Below, piece by piece: positions 1 through 11,771 of a stretch of DNA of 64,000 nt (positions are counted from its first letter, which is position 1; each line of letters starts with the position of its first letter). The DNA comes from Diphasiastrum complanatum (lineage: Eukaryota > Streptophyta > Lycopodiopsida > Lycopodiales > Lycopodiaceae), in contig MU832221.1 of NCBI GenBank assembly GCA_029204225.1, forward strand, positions 1-64,000. Direction: 5' to 3'. The notes under the pieces were generated by a model. That model was not told the DNA's origin. It made no database searches and was given only the letters and a program-made list of their open reading frames with translations. A program made the translations under genes and the position numbers.

Positions 1-164
1 CATAACGGCCCAACATCCTTCACGCTCCGAAATACGAAGGATACGTTACTCTATACCTCTTCTTCTTCACGACACTCTTATAACGGATCTCGTTTACCAA
101 CTGTTAATCGTCTTGTAAACTGTAATTAGAACAAACCAAGAGATTCTCTGACAGCTATATATAT

Positions 165-2847
165 GTATCTTTGTTGTTGTTGTCATAGCTTTATATTCGG
201 ATTCCGTTGATGAAAGTGAGATGGTATCTTGTTTTTTTGGAAAGCCAAGATATAACTCCTCCACATAAGAATGTAGCAAATGCAATTAATCGATTTTCTA
301 TCCATCTTATCATATGCAAAACTTGAGTCTGAATATGCTCTCAAACAAATATTAGTCCTTTCATAAACTATGCCAAAGTCTTTTGTAGCCGAGATGTACA
401 TTAACACCCTTTTTGCTCCTTTCCAATGACATATTAATGGACTTTGCATGTATTGACTCAACTTGCCAACACAAAAACTAAGATCTGGTCTAGTGATGGT
501 TAAGTATATCAAGGAACCAATAAGCATTCTATAGGTAGTGATGTCCTCAAAGGATGCTTTATCACTATCCTTAGAAACTTTTACACTTAGTTCCATAGGA
601 GTTTCAACTCCTTTACAATCAATCATGCCAAATCTTGCTAAGATTGATCTAGCATACTTAGATTGACATATGAAGGTAAAATCATTACTTCTAGTGACTT
701 CTATTCCAAGTATAGCTTTAAGAAGTCCTAGATCTACCATCTTAAATCCACTAGACAAGGAAACTTTTACATTCTTGATGCCATCTAGATCATTTCCTGT
801 GAGTATAATGTCATCAACATATAAAACTAGGATAATGATCTTTCCATCATTACATTTGTAGTACAATGATGGTTCATAAGAACTTACAACAAACCAATGG
901 AAATAAGATAGAATGCAACCTAGAGTACCATGCTCTTGGTGCTTGCTTGATTTTCCATTAATGCATCAAACTCTCCTTGCATAGCTTTCCTCCAATATTG
1001 AGACTTATTTGCTTCCTCAAAACTAATTGGTTCTTCAAGCATAGTATCAAGAAAGTATAGAGTTGAGTAGTTGAGAATCTTTCCTTTGCTCCCTTTGTCA
1101 CTATAAGTAAGTCTTGATGGCTCAATCCTTGTCCTTGTTGATCTTCTTGGCACCCTTGGACTTGGAGTAGGTTCCACTTGGTCTTCATCTTCATGAAGCT
1201 CCTCCTCGGCCATAGCATGATCTTTGACAAGTTGAGTGTTGTTGGAAGTCACCTTTCCTTTGGCTTGGAGAGATTCATCAAAAAGTACATCTCTACTAGC
1301 ACAACCTTTTTGTAATAGGATCATATATCCTATAAGCTTTCTTACTTTCACTATAACCAACAAAGATGCCTTTGAAAGAAGTGGCATCTTCCTTTTTCCT
1401 TGTTTCTAAAGGAATATGTACATAATAAGTACATCCAAAAACTTTCGACTAAGATTTGGCTTTTTGCCAAACAATACTTCATAAGGTGTAAGTCCTTTAA
1501 TGGCACTATTAGTAATTCTACTACAAAGAAAGTTTGCACATAAAATAGCTTTTCCCCAAAATGAAATAGGAAGAGATGCATCTAATCTCATAGCTTTAGC
1601 ACACTCACATAGTGTCCTATTCTTTCTCTCAGCTACTCCATTTTGTTGTGGAGTATATGTACAAGTAAACTCTCTATTTATGTCATTGATTTCACAAAAC
1701 TCTTTCATCCTATTGGAGATGTACTCCCTCCATTATCACTTCTTAATACTTTCAAGCTAGTATGTAGTTGCTTTTCCGCAAGAGTTTGAACTTTACAAAG
1801 GACTCAAAAACTTCACTTTTACAAGAGATAAACCTAAGAGTATCTTGATTTATCATCAATAAAAGTGACATACATAAGAGCTCCACCATTTGATTCATGT
1901 GAAAATGAATGAAATCCGAGTGTATAAGGTCAAGAGGGAGTTAGATCTTATCAAAGATCTCTTGAAAGGAAGCTTATGAGATTTGGAGAGTCCACAAGCT
2001 TCACAAGCTTGCCACGACTGGATATGGTTTTGGGAAGTCATCTTGCTAGTTCCTTTGTCCACGTCCCATGATCTCATAGCTTTTGTAGTTAGGATGGCCC
2101 TAACATTGTTGTGCCAATAATTCACTTGAGTGAGCTCCTACCCTTGCCTATGTTCAACTCTTTCAACCACACATAGCATCCAATTTGAATAACTTGCTTG
2201 CGTTGAAACAACTAAGCAATACCATTTTTCATCTTTTCAAGATAGAACATGCTCCATGCTTGAACTGTCCATTACTACCACTACTCCATAAGTTGGTCCC
2301 TACACCTCAACAAATCTCTGTAATTTGAAGGTACCTAAAGAACATTGTCTAGATCTACTTTTTTAGATGATCCTAGACATAAAGGAATGGATCCAACACC
2401 TACAATCTCACATTCTGATCACTTGCAATGAGATAAATCTTTTAGAACTATTGTAAGAAACGTAGATTAGAAAAGTAGTCTTTTTGGTGAGTCATGTGAG
2501 AGCTTGCCTCCACTATCAATCCACCAAGTGTCTTGATTAGATGTTTGTGGTGAGACTACCATCAAAGATAGATTGTCTTTTTCCTCCTCCTCAAGCACAA
2601 GATTGCCTTGATTGTCCTTTAAAAGTTCATTACTTACATTCATTTTTATGCAGTGTAATGCAACTCTACATCTCTTTTTGTACTTAGCCAATTCAACTTC
2701 TCCTTGAGGTTCTACTTCCACCTCAAGTATTATGTCATAAAGATCATGAAGTACAAGCAAAGACTCCATTCGAGCTATCCAAGTAGCATAATTAGTGGAT
2801 GTAAGTCTTTCACTAGCTTCAAGCAAAAAACCACCCATTGATGCCAT
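165..2847 (-). pseudogene. Internally deleted Ty1/copia gag-pol (Copia-B)
   Basis: Minus-strand Copia polyprotein remnant in several frames. From 2847 leftwards: a gag N-terminus starting MASMGGFLLEASERL; a direct jump to the protease motif WWIDSG (about 2500); a scrap of pre-integrase zinc region (about 2000); integrase core with YTPQQNGVAERKNRTL (about 1640); the linker before RT (920-1230); the end of RT with YVDDIILTGND and the ITRPDLSF segment (866-300); and the RNase H motif SSTESEYKA (about 200). Compared with the intact relative at 57.4-61.4 kb, the second half of gag with its zinc knuckle is missing, and so are about 140 residues of the RT core, where MENQ runs straight into the QAS before YVDD. 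Several frameshifts and stops are present, so it cannot encode a working protein. It could be mobilised only in trans. Confidence 0.9.
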
Positions 2848-3436
2848 TTTTTATTGTGAAAAGGCACTATAAACTCTTATGGTTTCTCTAAGAGATCTAA
2901 ATCTAAAGTCTTCTAGCAATTTAGAAAGCTTATAGACTCAATCCTATCACTCATGAACCAATCCAGAATGATGGAAATCTAGATTCTAGTCTCAAACTTG
3001 CAAAATCACTCCTTAATCTATGTTTTTTAGCAATCTCTCTCTTCAACATCAACATACACTCAAAAAATCAGAGAAGATCAATTAGTGCACCTAATTCAAG
3101 CTTCAATTTTAATTTTCTGACTGATCTAATCCACGAACTAATCAAGGGATTAGATTCATTATAGAAAATGCTTGATTTTGCACCAAAAATCACTCAAATT
3201 GGGTATGTGAGTCAAATTCTACAAATTTTTGAAATTTCTCAGTCAAAACTGGAGATGTATGGCTTCACACGTGTGAAAAGGGTTCCTACATCCCACAACA
3301 ACATCTGGACCAAAAATTTTGAGGATAGCTATCAAATCCAACTCGCTACACAAAATTTGACTAGTTTCCAAAAAACTGCTAATTTTGGCTTTGATTTGGA
3401 TTAACCCTATCAATTTCAACAAAACCTCTTGTACTA
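2848..3436 (-). other. Untranslated leader of Copia-B
   Basis: AT-rich stretch between the primer binding site and the gag start, with no open frame of note. It contains one 14-bp perfect palindrome, TTCACACGTGTGAA, at 3264-3277, the same motif that recurs in the LTRs of this Copia group. Confidence 0.6.
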
Positions 3437-3449
3437 GGCTGTGATACCA
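3437..3449 (-). other. Copia-B primer binding site
   Basis: On the minus strand it reads TGGTATCACAGCC, one base off the initiator Met-tRNA complement TGGTATCAGAGCC found in the intact elements of this window. It directly abuts the TG end of the LTR at 3450. Confidence 0.8.
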
Positions 3450-4781
3450 TGTGCAAAAAGTACAAAAAGGACCAAGAGTGGATCCTAATCTGATCCTCAT
3501 GTGGGATTGGTTGTCGGATTACTTGATCTATCAATCTACTTGAGATTAAGATCAATCTAGATCAATTCTAGACACAAAATCCTAACAAGAACAATCATAA
3601 ATTGAAGGTAGGTGTACTTTCTAGTTTCCCATGTGTGAAACCCTGTCTGAGTACGGACTCCATCCTGAAAATCAAGTACACATTGATAGCACCTCAAAAC
3701 AATCAAAACAAATGTAGACAAATGGAAAGAATCACTCTGAAATTGCTTCCAAAACCAAGATTGGTGTCTTCCATTGATTATGGCCAAATAAGCCTCTATA
3801 TATACACTTTTGGAGCTCGAGGTACTGATCATGCATCAGTTCTCACACGTGTGAGGATGCCTTGTCACCATCATGCAATTTGACACTTGGATCAAAACTT
3901 TCCGTTTTGGGCATTTTTTGTCTATTTTCCTACTATATGGAGATCTTCATGTGCAAAAAGTATAAAAAGGACCAAGAGTGGATCCTAATCTGATCCTCAA
4001 GAGGGATTGGTTGTCATATTACTTGATCTATCAATCTACTTGAGATTAAGATCAATCTAGATTAATTCTAGACACAAAATCCTAACAAGAACAATCATTA
4101 ATTGAAAGTAGGTGTACTTTCTGGTTTCACACGTGTGAAACACTGTCTGAGTACGGACTCCAACCTAAAAATCAAGTACACATTGATAGAACCTCAAAAC
4201 AATCAAAACAAATGTAGACAAATGGAAAGAATCACTCAAAATTGCTTCCAAAACCAAGATTGGTGTCACTTAATGATTATGGCCAAATGTGGCTCTATAT
4301 ATACAATAAGTGGGAGCTCGTGGTACTGATCATCCCTCTGATCCCACACGTGTGAAGGTGCTTTGTCATATGATGATTCATCATGCAAAACTGACACTTG
4401 GACAAAACCTTCTATTTTGAGCACTTTTGGTCCATTTTCCTTCTATATGGAGATCTACTTGGAAATCTTCTAGAAGTCAAAATTCGCCTACTTCAGCTTA
4501 TTCCACACGTGTGAGTTGTCCTCTACACATGGGATATGACACCTAACCAAATTATTTGGCTCATGCAATCAATAGATTGATGCCATGTGTCATATATCTA
4601 GAAAACTAGTTTTTGGCCATTTTAGCCACTAGAACTTGAATTAACTCATATGTACAACATATATGATTATGGTACATAACAAGTACACTAGTTTTACACG
4701 TGGGAACAGGCTCCACACATGTGTATTTATCTATATACAAAATTTGTGGCCTCTACCAAGCTTATTTTTGCATATTTCACA
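3450..4781 (-). repeat. Copia-B LTR with an internal 500-bp tandem duplication
   Basis: The segment starts with TGTGCAAAAAG next to the primer binding site and ends with CACA at 4781, followed by the pyrimidine run CTCCTC (a polypurine tract on the minus strand). The first 500 bp (3450-3949) are repeated almost unchanged from 3950, where the same TGTGCAAAAAG restarts. CTATATATA TATA-like stretches occur near 3792 and 4294. Palindromic CACACGTGTG boxes lie at 3844-3853, 4128-4137, 4345-4354 and 4504-4513. Net LTR length without the duplication is about 830 bp. The polypurine-like run on the far side suggests a second element once shared this LTR (inference). Confidence 0.75.
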
Positions 4782-4984
4782 CTCCTCAAAAATCTAGCTT
4801 GGTAAATCTAGCTTGATGGAAAACATGGTGATCTTGAACTTGACTCCATGGGCTGAATTGGCCTTTGCTGGTTCAAAAGGTGTGAAGATCAGCCAATGAG
4901 CTTGATGTTGATCTGAAATCACCATATCCATGATAGTGTTTCTTTGTTGTTGACATCTTTGATGAGCTTGAGAGCTTTGCACCA
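4782..4984 (-). other. Probable 3' end of a second Copia copy
   Basis: CTCCTC directly right of the LTR end reads as a purine tract on the minus strand, matching the arrangement in the intact Copia at 57437. The rest, up to the plus-strand gag scrap, shows no intact motif. I read it as the 3' internal end of another copy in internal-LTR-internal order, which ectopic recombination can produce. This is inference. Confidence 0.4.
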
Positions 4985-5565
4985 TCCTAGCATCTCCAAA
5001 ATTGATTCCTTCCAGTGGGATGGGAAGGACCTCACTTCTTTCGTAAGGAAGATGAAGGATCTATTCCTATCACTACATAACTTTGGAGCAAAGAACGTAG
5101 TGTCAGCTGAGAAGCAGCTCACCTACCTGTTGAGAGCCTTATCCAGATCATTCTAGATGACGAGAACCCTACTCGCAAAAGATCCTACCATGAACATTGA
5201 AAAGGCTATTGTCGAGATTCGAGAGGAAGTCGAGGCAAGAGAACACCTTGATCACAAGAATGGTTCTAACTAGGCCCTCTACGACAACAAAGAAAAATCC
5301 AAGAAACAATTCAAGCCTAAGAGAGAGTCGAATCAGAGGCAGGATCGTGATCAGGAAGCAAAGGAGACCAGCAAGAGCAATTGGAAGAGCAAAAGGAGGT
5401 CCAAACAACAAGGTGCAGACAAGAAGACTTGCGTGAGATGCAGAAGAGACGGGCATACAGTTGATACATGCTGGCTCAGTCCCAAGATTGAGTGTATCCA
5501 CTGCCATGAGAAGGGTCATGCAGCCGTGGATTGCCACCAGAACCCGAGAAACAAATCAACATAGA
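4985..5565 (+). pseudogene. Retrotransposon gag fragment with two CCHC zinc knuckles
   Basis: Plus-strand gag remnant. It begins near the segment SKIDSFQWDGKDLTSFVRK, continues through a basic Lys/Arg/Gln-rich linker (about 5280-5420) and ends with two nucleic-acid-binding knuckles, CVRCRRDGHTVDTC and CIHCHEKGHAAVDC (about 5428-5535). In-frame stops at about 5154 and 5270 break it. A paired knuckle differs from the single knuckle of the Copia and Gypsy elements elsewhere here, so it comes from another retroelement family. No protease or RT follows. Confidence 0.75.
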
Positions 5566-5588
5566 ACAAACAGGAGAACATCAATAGT

Positions 5589-5850
5589 TCATCCTATGTC
5601 GTAGAGCCGCATAGCAAGGTACAATTCCTTCGAGTTGAGTGCATCATATACATCCTTCGGCTCCTCATGAGAAATAAAATAAGCATAATTAGTGGAGTTA
5701 ATTTCCATTTGCTTGCCTCTATCTTCATAGGTAAGCCTTCTGGGCTCGGATCTTTCTCTTTGAGATCTCCTTGGTGAAAAGATTTGAGGTGACTCCTCCT
5801 CAATTCTCGGTCCCATCTCTCCATGATAATCTTCAAGGGTGATGATTGGA
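5589..5850 (-). pseudogene. Copia pol scrap (integrase-RT linker)
   Basis: A short minus-strand reading frame contains PRRSQRERSEPRRLTYEDRG followed by a DALNSKE segment. This matches the linker between integrase and reverse transcriptase of the intact Copia at 57.4-61.4 kb, which has PRRSSRAKVEPSRLTYQGKG and then DALNSKEWYKAM. Only about 85 codons survive. It is a fragment of a third Copia copy. Confidence 0.75.
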
Positions 5851-6239
5851 GTATCTTTGTGAAAATCTTTGAACTGTGAGAGAAATACAATTCTCTCACG
5901 AGTGGATGTCTCGCTTACCTTCGGACTTGTGGATCTCTATGGATCCTGCTCACAGAACTCGTCTTGCACGCAGGCGGACTTCTTGTTTGTATCTCGTCTT
6001 GATTGCTTACTAGCATCAGACTACTTCATACATCTATCTGTATGTTCGTATATTCATATCAAGTATCATCCAGTAAATATATAGTCGCTCTGTGTAACCT
6101 TTTAGATTGAAGTAACTAAATCTACAACTAATCAGAGAATTACAAGAGTGGCGGATTAGCCACGACGTAGAGTGTATCTGCTGGCGTCATGCCATTAGAT
6201 CAGACATCTGTACTTATGGGTACTTGTGTGATCTTTGCT

Positions 6240-6450
6240 AATACTCTTTGGAGCGTGAGGGCAGAAAAGATTTCGCGACGTTTTTCGTGTCGCGTCATTG
6301 GTTTCGTTTCTATCGTCTGACTTTCTCGTGTTCGACCGCAAAAGATTCTCGTTCGCAAATCTTTCATGTTCGTGTCTTTCCGTCAGGTGTTCGCGAAACT
6401 TTTGTGCTTCGTGTCTCTTGACTTTCGTGTTCGCGAACATCTTCGTCAGG
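6240..6450. repeat. CpG/TTCG-rich imperfect repeat
   Basis: Dense TTCG, TTCGTG and TTCGCGAA words: TTCGCGAA occurs near 6391 and 6433, and a TTTCGCGA word near 6271. The flanking DNA is CpG-poor. It may be an LTR fragment of a different family, but no termini or target duplication could be seen. Confidence 0.4.
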
Positions 6451-7639
6451 CAGAGGGCTGAAAGCTAGCAAAGCTTTGTAATTAGAAACGTTTTGTTTCT
6501 TCATTTCATTTGCCAACAATCATAACATCCTAACATGCCATCCATTCACAAACATCACATTAACATGGCAACTCCTAGAAATCAAAAATTTGTCAAGAAT
6601 TAAAAAAACTAGACAAAATATGAGAAACTTTACCCAATCAAACAAAGATGATCATTCATTACATAGGACCTTAAGTTAGAGCATAATCAAGCTCTCATGT
6701 GTAAGTATTGGCATGCAAGACATGGCAAGTTGTCAATTCAACTTCGACACTTTGAAACAACTACATAGATAGCATATGCAATTTTGTGATTATTGCTACA
6801 TCATCATCTTGTGGCAAAGTAGCTACGTTTGATAGCCCACACTGATGAGAGCAATTTTTCATTTTATTTTAAGAGAGGCTTGCCCTTCAGTCTAGATAAG
6901 GTTGCCAAACTGTCCTAATTTAATAACTTCTTGTAAAGTTTCAACAAGGTACTCCAAGATAGTATAAATCGTAAATAGGAAATAGAAATTCATTCATTAA
7001 CTTATGATTCAGATTATTCTTAAGCTCGTTGCAAGTGACTCATTTGTACCGCTTGTAGAGTTGTCACTGATCATCTTTGATGCCCATTTAGTATCCTTAG
7101 TTTGAGATTGTCGTTGTTCATCATTTACAATCTATATCATTCGTAAGTGATGCCATATTGTGAATGTATTCATAATTGCTTGGCTCTCATCTTAATTCCT
7201 CTTCTTATTGTAAGTACTTGGTATGCCAATTACAACCACATGCATGCTAACAAAGGCCTCTTTCTTGCAGTTTTTTAAACTCCAAAAGTGAATTACAACA
7301 AAGGTCTTGAAAACCTAACACATATCATATGTGGCAATTCTGGTTTGCTACACCAGTACATCCCGAGCAAATGCATCTTACTTTCAGAGTCTGTCAATCA
7401 ACATGCATTAAGATAGGGTTCTACTAGTTCTAATGTTTGAAATTATATTACTAGACAGTCAAAATGTTTTTGACATATCATGGGTTGTAAATCACACCAA
7501 ACAGCAGAATATCTAAAAAGTGCCAAATAAACTCTAAATCCAACATAGATGGTCAATAATTATAAAGCCTGTGCATACGATCGTTTTATCTAGCTCAAAA
7601 AGAAATACAAGCAAAACAACTAGGTATTCAGAAAAAATG

Positions 7640-7745
7640 CCTTTTGGTTTACGTCAATGGAGGGGAAAGGGTATCAAACCCATGACCTCATATTCGGAAG
7701 GAAAGTCAAGGCCATACCGCTGCCCTAGTACCCGTTGACTAGTCA
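7640..7745 (-). repeat. SINE-like tRNA-derived block
   Basis: On the minus strand there is an A-box-like stretch (TAGGGCAGCGGTATGG) followed at a tRNA-like spacing by a B-box-like GGTTTGATACCC. That pairing is typical of the polymerase III head of plant SINEs. No poly(A) tail or target duplication was found, so this is tentative. Confidence 0.35.
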
Positions 7746-8829
7746 GCAAAATAGACCAACAGTCCCAAAAAAAATTATAGAACAAGCTAGCAGCAATTTC
7801 ACCAAAGTTATCAAACTTAGATTGCAAGTCCACTAATAGTGCGGTGGCATAGTTAGCTTTATTATTTCTGCGAAAGCCAAGAGACGACAATGGACTTAGA
7901 AGTTGACGTCCTTTCAAGTGAGAAAAACAGTACTCATGATATTTCTATGTGAACTGAATCCATCACCATGTTACCATTTTACCACAGAAAAAGTACAAAA
8001 CTTTAATTAAGATGGTACAACTGTACACGTCGAACTACAGCACTGAAGACACAGGAACAGAAACCAAAGAATCAAAAAGAGATCTGTATATACAAGGTTG
8101 AACCAAATCTCTTTAATATTACAATTTTTATCAAATGCCCAACAGTTGGCCTTCCATATCAGAACAGTTGCATAATATCAACATGACAAAAGAACCACCT
8201 TTTCAAAAGATCAATCTGGTGATCTCTGTTAAATTCATATTTCGTGCCACAAAACCATTTCAAACTGACTTTGCAAGCAAATGTCAATGTGCTAACAGTT
8301 GTTCCTTGATATTTATGAAGGGAACTTTTCCTTCTTTTGATGCAACCACAATCCACTGCCTTTGGTGACAGTCTTGAACGCTTCTTTCCAACACAACTGG
8401 TGTGCTGCACTTATAAAACACATCAATGATTGCAATTTCTCACAAATTACTAGAGAGATATCAATGATATCTTGCAAACGAAGGCATATTAATTGCTGAA
8501 CTGAATCAGAAACTATGTTCCATCTAAAACAACCTATAAGCTTAAATGCAAGAAGAATTTCATAAAAAATATATCTCATCGGCTATGCTCTCAAGAAAAT
8601 GACATCTAGCAAAGGTGCAGTAGAAATTTTACACAGTTCTCCAAATGGCATTACAACATGAAAGTATGTTTTCCTTGAAACATGCACTGGGGGCATACAA
8701 CACTTAGCATTTGGTGATCCATCCTGCAGAGCTATGCTGGCTAATTTGTTGAAGAGAATGCATGGAAAGATAAATGGCAGTAATGGAAGTATTTTCATAC
8801 TGATTTAGGTTTCAAAATAAGTAGTGGCC

Positions 8830-11771
8830 TCATCGTATCTGGGTGTTGGAGCATAGTAATCCAGAAGCATCAGCCCCAACAGTTGCCAAGTCACAAACAG
8901 GACAAAGTTCCCCTGCAGATTCAGGAACAAATTTTGCTGTGCAGTATGGGCATGCAACATCTTTACTGCCCTTGTAAATTGGAGTATATGTTGCCCCACA
9001 AACCACGAAAGGATTTCGAGGGTCGTAATTTAAATGATGCTCATCATGAGGATTTCTCTCACAAGCCTGCAGAACTTGCCGTGCCTTTGTGGCAACTTGT
9101 GGAGGAGGATTGAACTCCAAGAGCCTCCTAGAGAAGTTGGCTGCAGTGTTAAAATTGTTCAACTTAAAAGATATGGCCATTGCTGATTGCAAAGTCAGCC
9201 TTAAATGTGTTGGTTGAAGATTACAATGAGTGAAATAAGCAGCCAGCTCCAGCTGACGTGCAGGGTCGTCTTTCACTTCCTTTCGTTTAAGTTCTATCTT
9301 CAGAGCCAGGACATACTCTTTAGCAATGGCAAGGAGCTCTTTAACATCATCTACCTCCCTCCTGCTATCAACGACTAACAAGGGAATGGTGTGCAGAATG
9401 ACAAGGAAAACCCGAAGTGCCTCAGTAAATTTACCTTCCGTTGTGGTTCTATATGCTAGCCTTAATTTTTCTTCCAAAGAGGAGAGCTTGTATAATAAAG
9501 CTGGAGGGCTTCTTGCACTGAAACTAGCCTTCTCTGTCCGACCCCTTTCTAAAGCTAGCGTCACTACTGGCAGAGAAGCAAGAGCTGGTAGTGAAGTCTG
9601 GCTTGCCAAATAAAGATCCAAGAAAAGAGGTTTCAGAGGCTCAAAATTCTTGATTCCCGACTGACGAGTAAGAAGACGCATTGCGGTATCAAAAGCTCCT
9701 GCTGCAGCATGCTCGCCTGCAAGAGAAGATTTTTGAGTCCATAGCTGGCTTACAGGCACACCAGGTGAAACACCTATAAACAAGGAAGACTGAGATGACT
9801 CTCCTGTTAACTCAGAAGCAACAACTTCTGGGGGCAGCTCCAAGTCTTCCATGTCCCAACCTCCTCCTTCCTCTCTATCTTCCTTCTCTTGATCCTGTTC
9901 TAAATCAGCATCCCCGTCCTGCACTTCTACAACCTCAGGAATCACAAGCTCTTCACCCCATGATCCTACCGCCCCTTCATCCTCTTGGTCAGCCACAATA
10001 TCACCGTTAACAAATACACCCTCAAATAAACCTTTACTAACTAGAAGCAGCGGCCAATTATGATCTCGTAATATGGGCGATGGTGGTAACAATAATTTCG
10101 ACTTTTCTTTTGAAGGAAGAGGCACATTTCCGCCAACCTCTCCTGCAAGTTTCTCTGCAACATCTTCCAGCCCATGCACAGCAGCACTCACATATGCCAA
10201 AGGCAAATGCCCAGATTCTTCTAAAATTCTGACCCTCTCCTGTATATCACCCAAGTAAACAGCATTATGAAACCGGCCCATTACATCGTTTCTCATCTCA
10301 GCAATCTTCAACATCTTCGAAAGTTTTTCTAAGTTTCCAGTGATGAGATACAAGAAAGATAATCTTTCAAAGTTCTTTGTTTTCTGGTAGGAATACTCAA
10401 CGATCTCGTGATTTCCTTGCCTTAAAGCCTCAACACCTAACTTGTACCAGTAATCCTTTTCATCAATCTCTTTTGCAGAAGCAACAGCAACTTCTATGTT
10501 GCCACACTCAATTGCCAAATTGAACCGTGTCTTTTCGTCCTTCACAAAGTGCAATGCTACCTCTGGAAAGCCTTTTTGCTGAAGGTAAGCAATGATGGAT
10601 TGTCCATAGAGTTGTGAACTCCTAATCATCTGAAGGACCTGGTCGTACTTTTTCTCAATCAGAGCAAGCTTAAACATGTATTCTGTGGCATCAATTCGTA
10701 TCACCCGATTTTTTCCATCTCTATCCAAACAATATACAGTGCTTCCAGAAACCTTAGATATGTACACAGGTGCATCCAATGTCTTAATAATTCCATTGTC
10801 CCCATTCGGGAGGCAATATTTAAGATGGTTCAGGGTGGTGTAAATGAGGATGCCAGAATCATCCCAAGCTGCACTCTTTACTCGGATTGTTTCATGCACT
10901 GTACACTTATGGACCAGCTTCTTTGACGCAATTACAATTGTGTGCTTGCTTAACAAGGCTATCAGCTCCATATCATTTGACCATACCACATACTTGACAA
11001 ACGGAGTGTTTATATCTGTAAGGACTGTTTTTTGTGTGGCATCAAACAAAATTACTTTGTCTTCTGAACGACACAGCAACATGCCAGTTCCTGCATAGAA
11101 TATTGCATCAGTGGTTCCAGCGGGAGCAGTGCATTTTTTAGTTACCTCATTCCTCAAGTTCTTGAATAGGATTTGATTGTGCGTTTTGTCCAAAACTGCA
11201 AAACGATTGCGTGCAACAAAAACTGCCGAAGAGCCCAAACCCCTCTTTGCTTCTTGTGTATCACTTTTACCAAGAGTGTCCTTTGGAATTATATAGAGCT
11301 CATATGAACCTCCATCCACATCTGAACAGATCAAAATGGCATTTTCTGCAGGGTTGTAAGCGAGAGACCTTGCCCCCAGGTTCATGCCTGTTGAACCTGG
11401 TCTTCTAATTGAAATTAGCTGATTATCTTTTGCTGATGCAAACTCATAACTTCTTAAAAACCTCTCCTTTACATAGTACAGAGTTCCCCCAAATACGGCA
11501 TATGCTGGCCTTTCTCGTTCTAACTTAAATACAATCATTCCACTGTCATGGCCAGCTGCAAGTAGGTTCATCTCAGGATGGGTAGCTAGGATCCAAAACC
11601 TATCATGTTCCCTTCGAAATGTTTGAACACCAGTCCGTTTAGACATATCCCACACACGTATACTTTTGTCCTCAGAATTTGATACAATTATGTCTTGACG
11701 AGCATGAAACATAACACAAGATACATTGTTCACGTGGCCACGGAGTGTATCCACTTCCCAAGCTTTCGTAT
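8830..11771 (-). CDS. alpha-COP: alpha-COP exon 3 (last coding exon)
   Basis: Holds 979 of 1214 residues in a single open frame, from [13 protein letters not shown] (a WD repeat) to the stop. The acceptor is CTCTTACTAG before ATACGAAAGC at 11771, which completes a GAT codon begun in exon 2. It carries the end of the first propeller, the whole second propeller, the solenoid (repeat segments such as [18 protein letters not shown]) and the C-terminal domain that in the family binds epsilon-COP. The frame stays open upstream of the acceptor to 11910, but those residues do not match alpha-COP and are intronic. Confidence 0.95.

Larger units (their letters stand above)
5876..8829. other. 3' flank of the alpha-COP gene, no complete gene
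   Basis: About 3 kb without a coding region I can support. A hairpin of GTGAGAGAA and TTCTCTCAC arms lies at 5876-5899. A CpG-rich stretch (6240-6450) and a SINE-like block (7640-7745) are listed separately. The part right of about 8000 is probably the 3' untranslated region of alpha-COP, judging only by position; short open frames there have no recognisable motif. No convincing polyadenylation site could be fixed. Confidence 0.5.

Noticed and set aside
8257-8798. Short open frames downstream of the alpha-COP stop
   Set aside because: No motif and a position typical of a 3' untranslated region.
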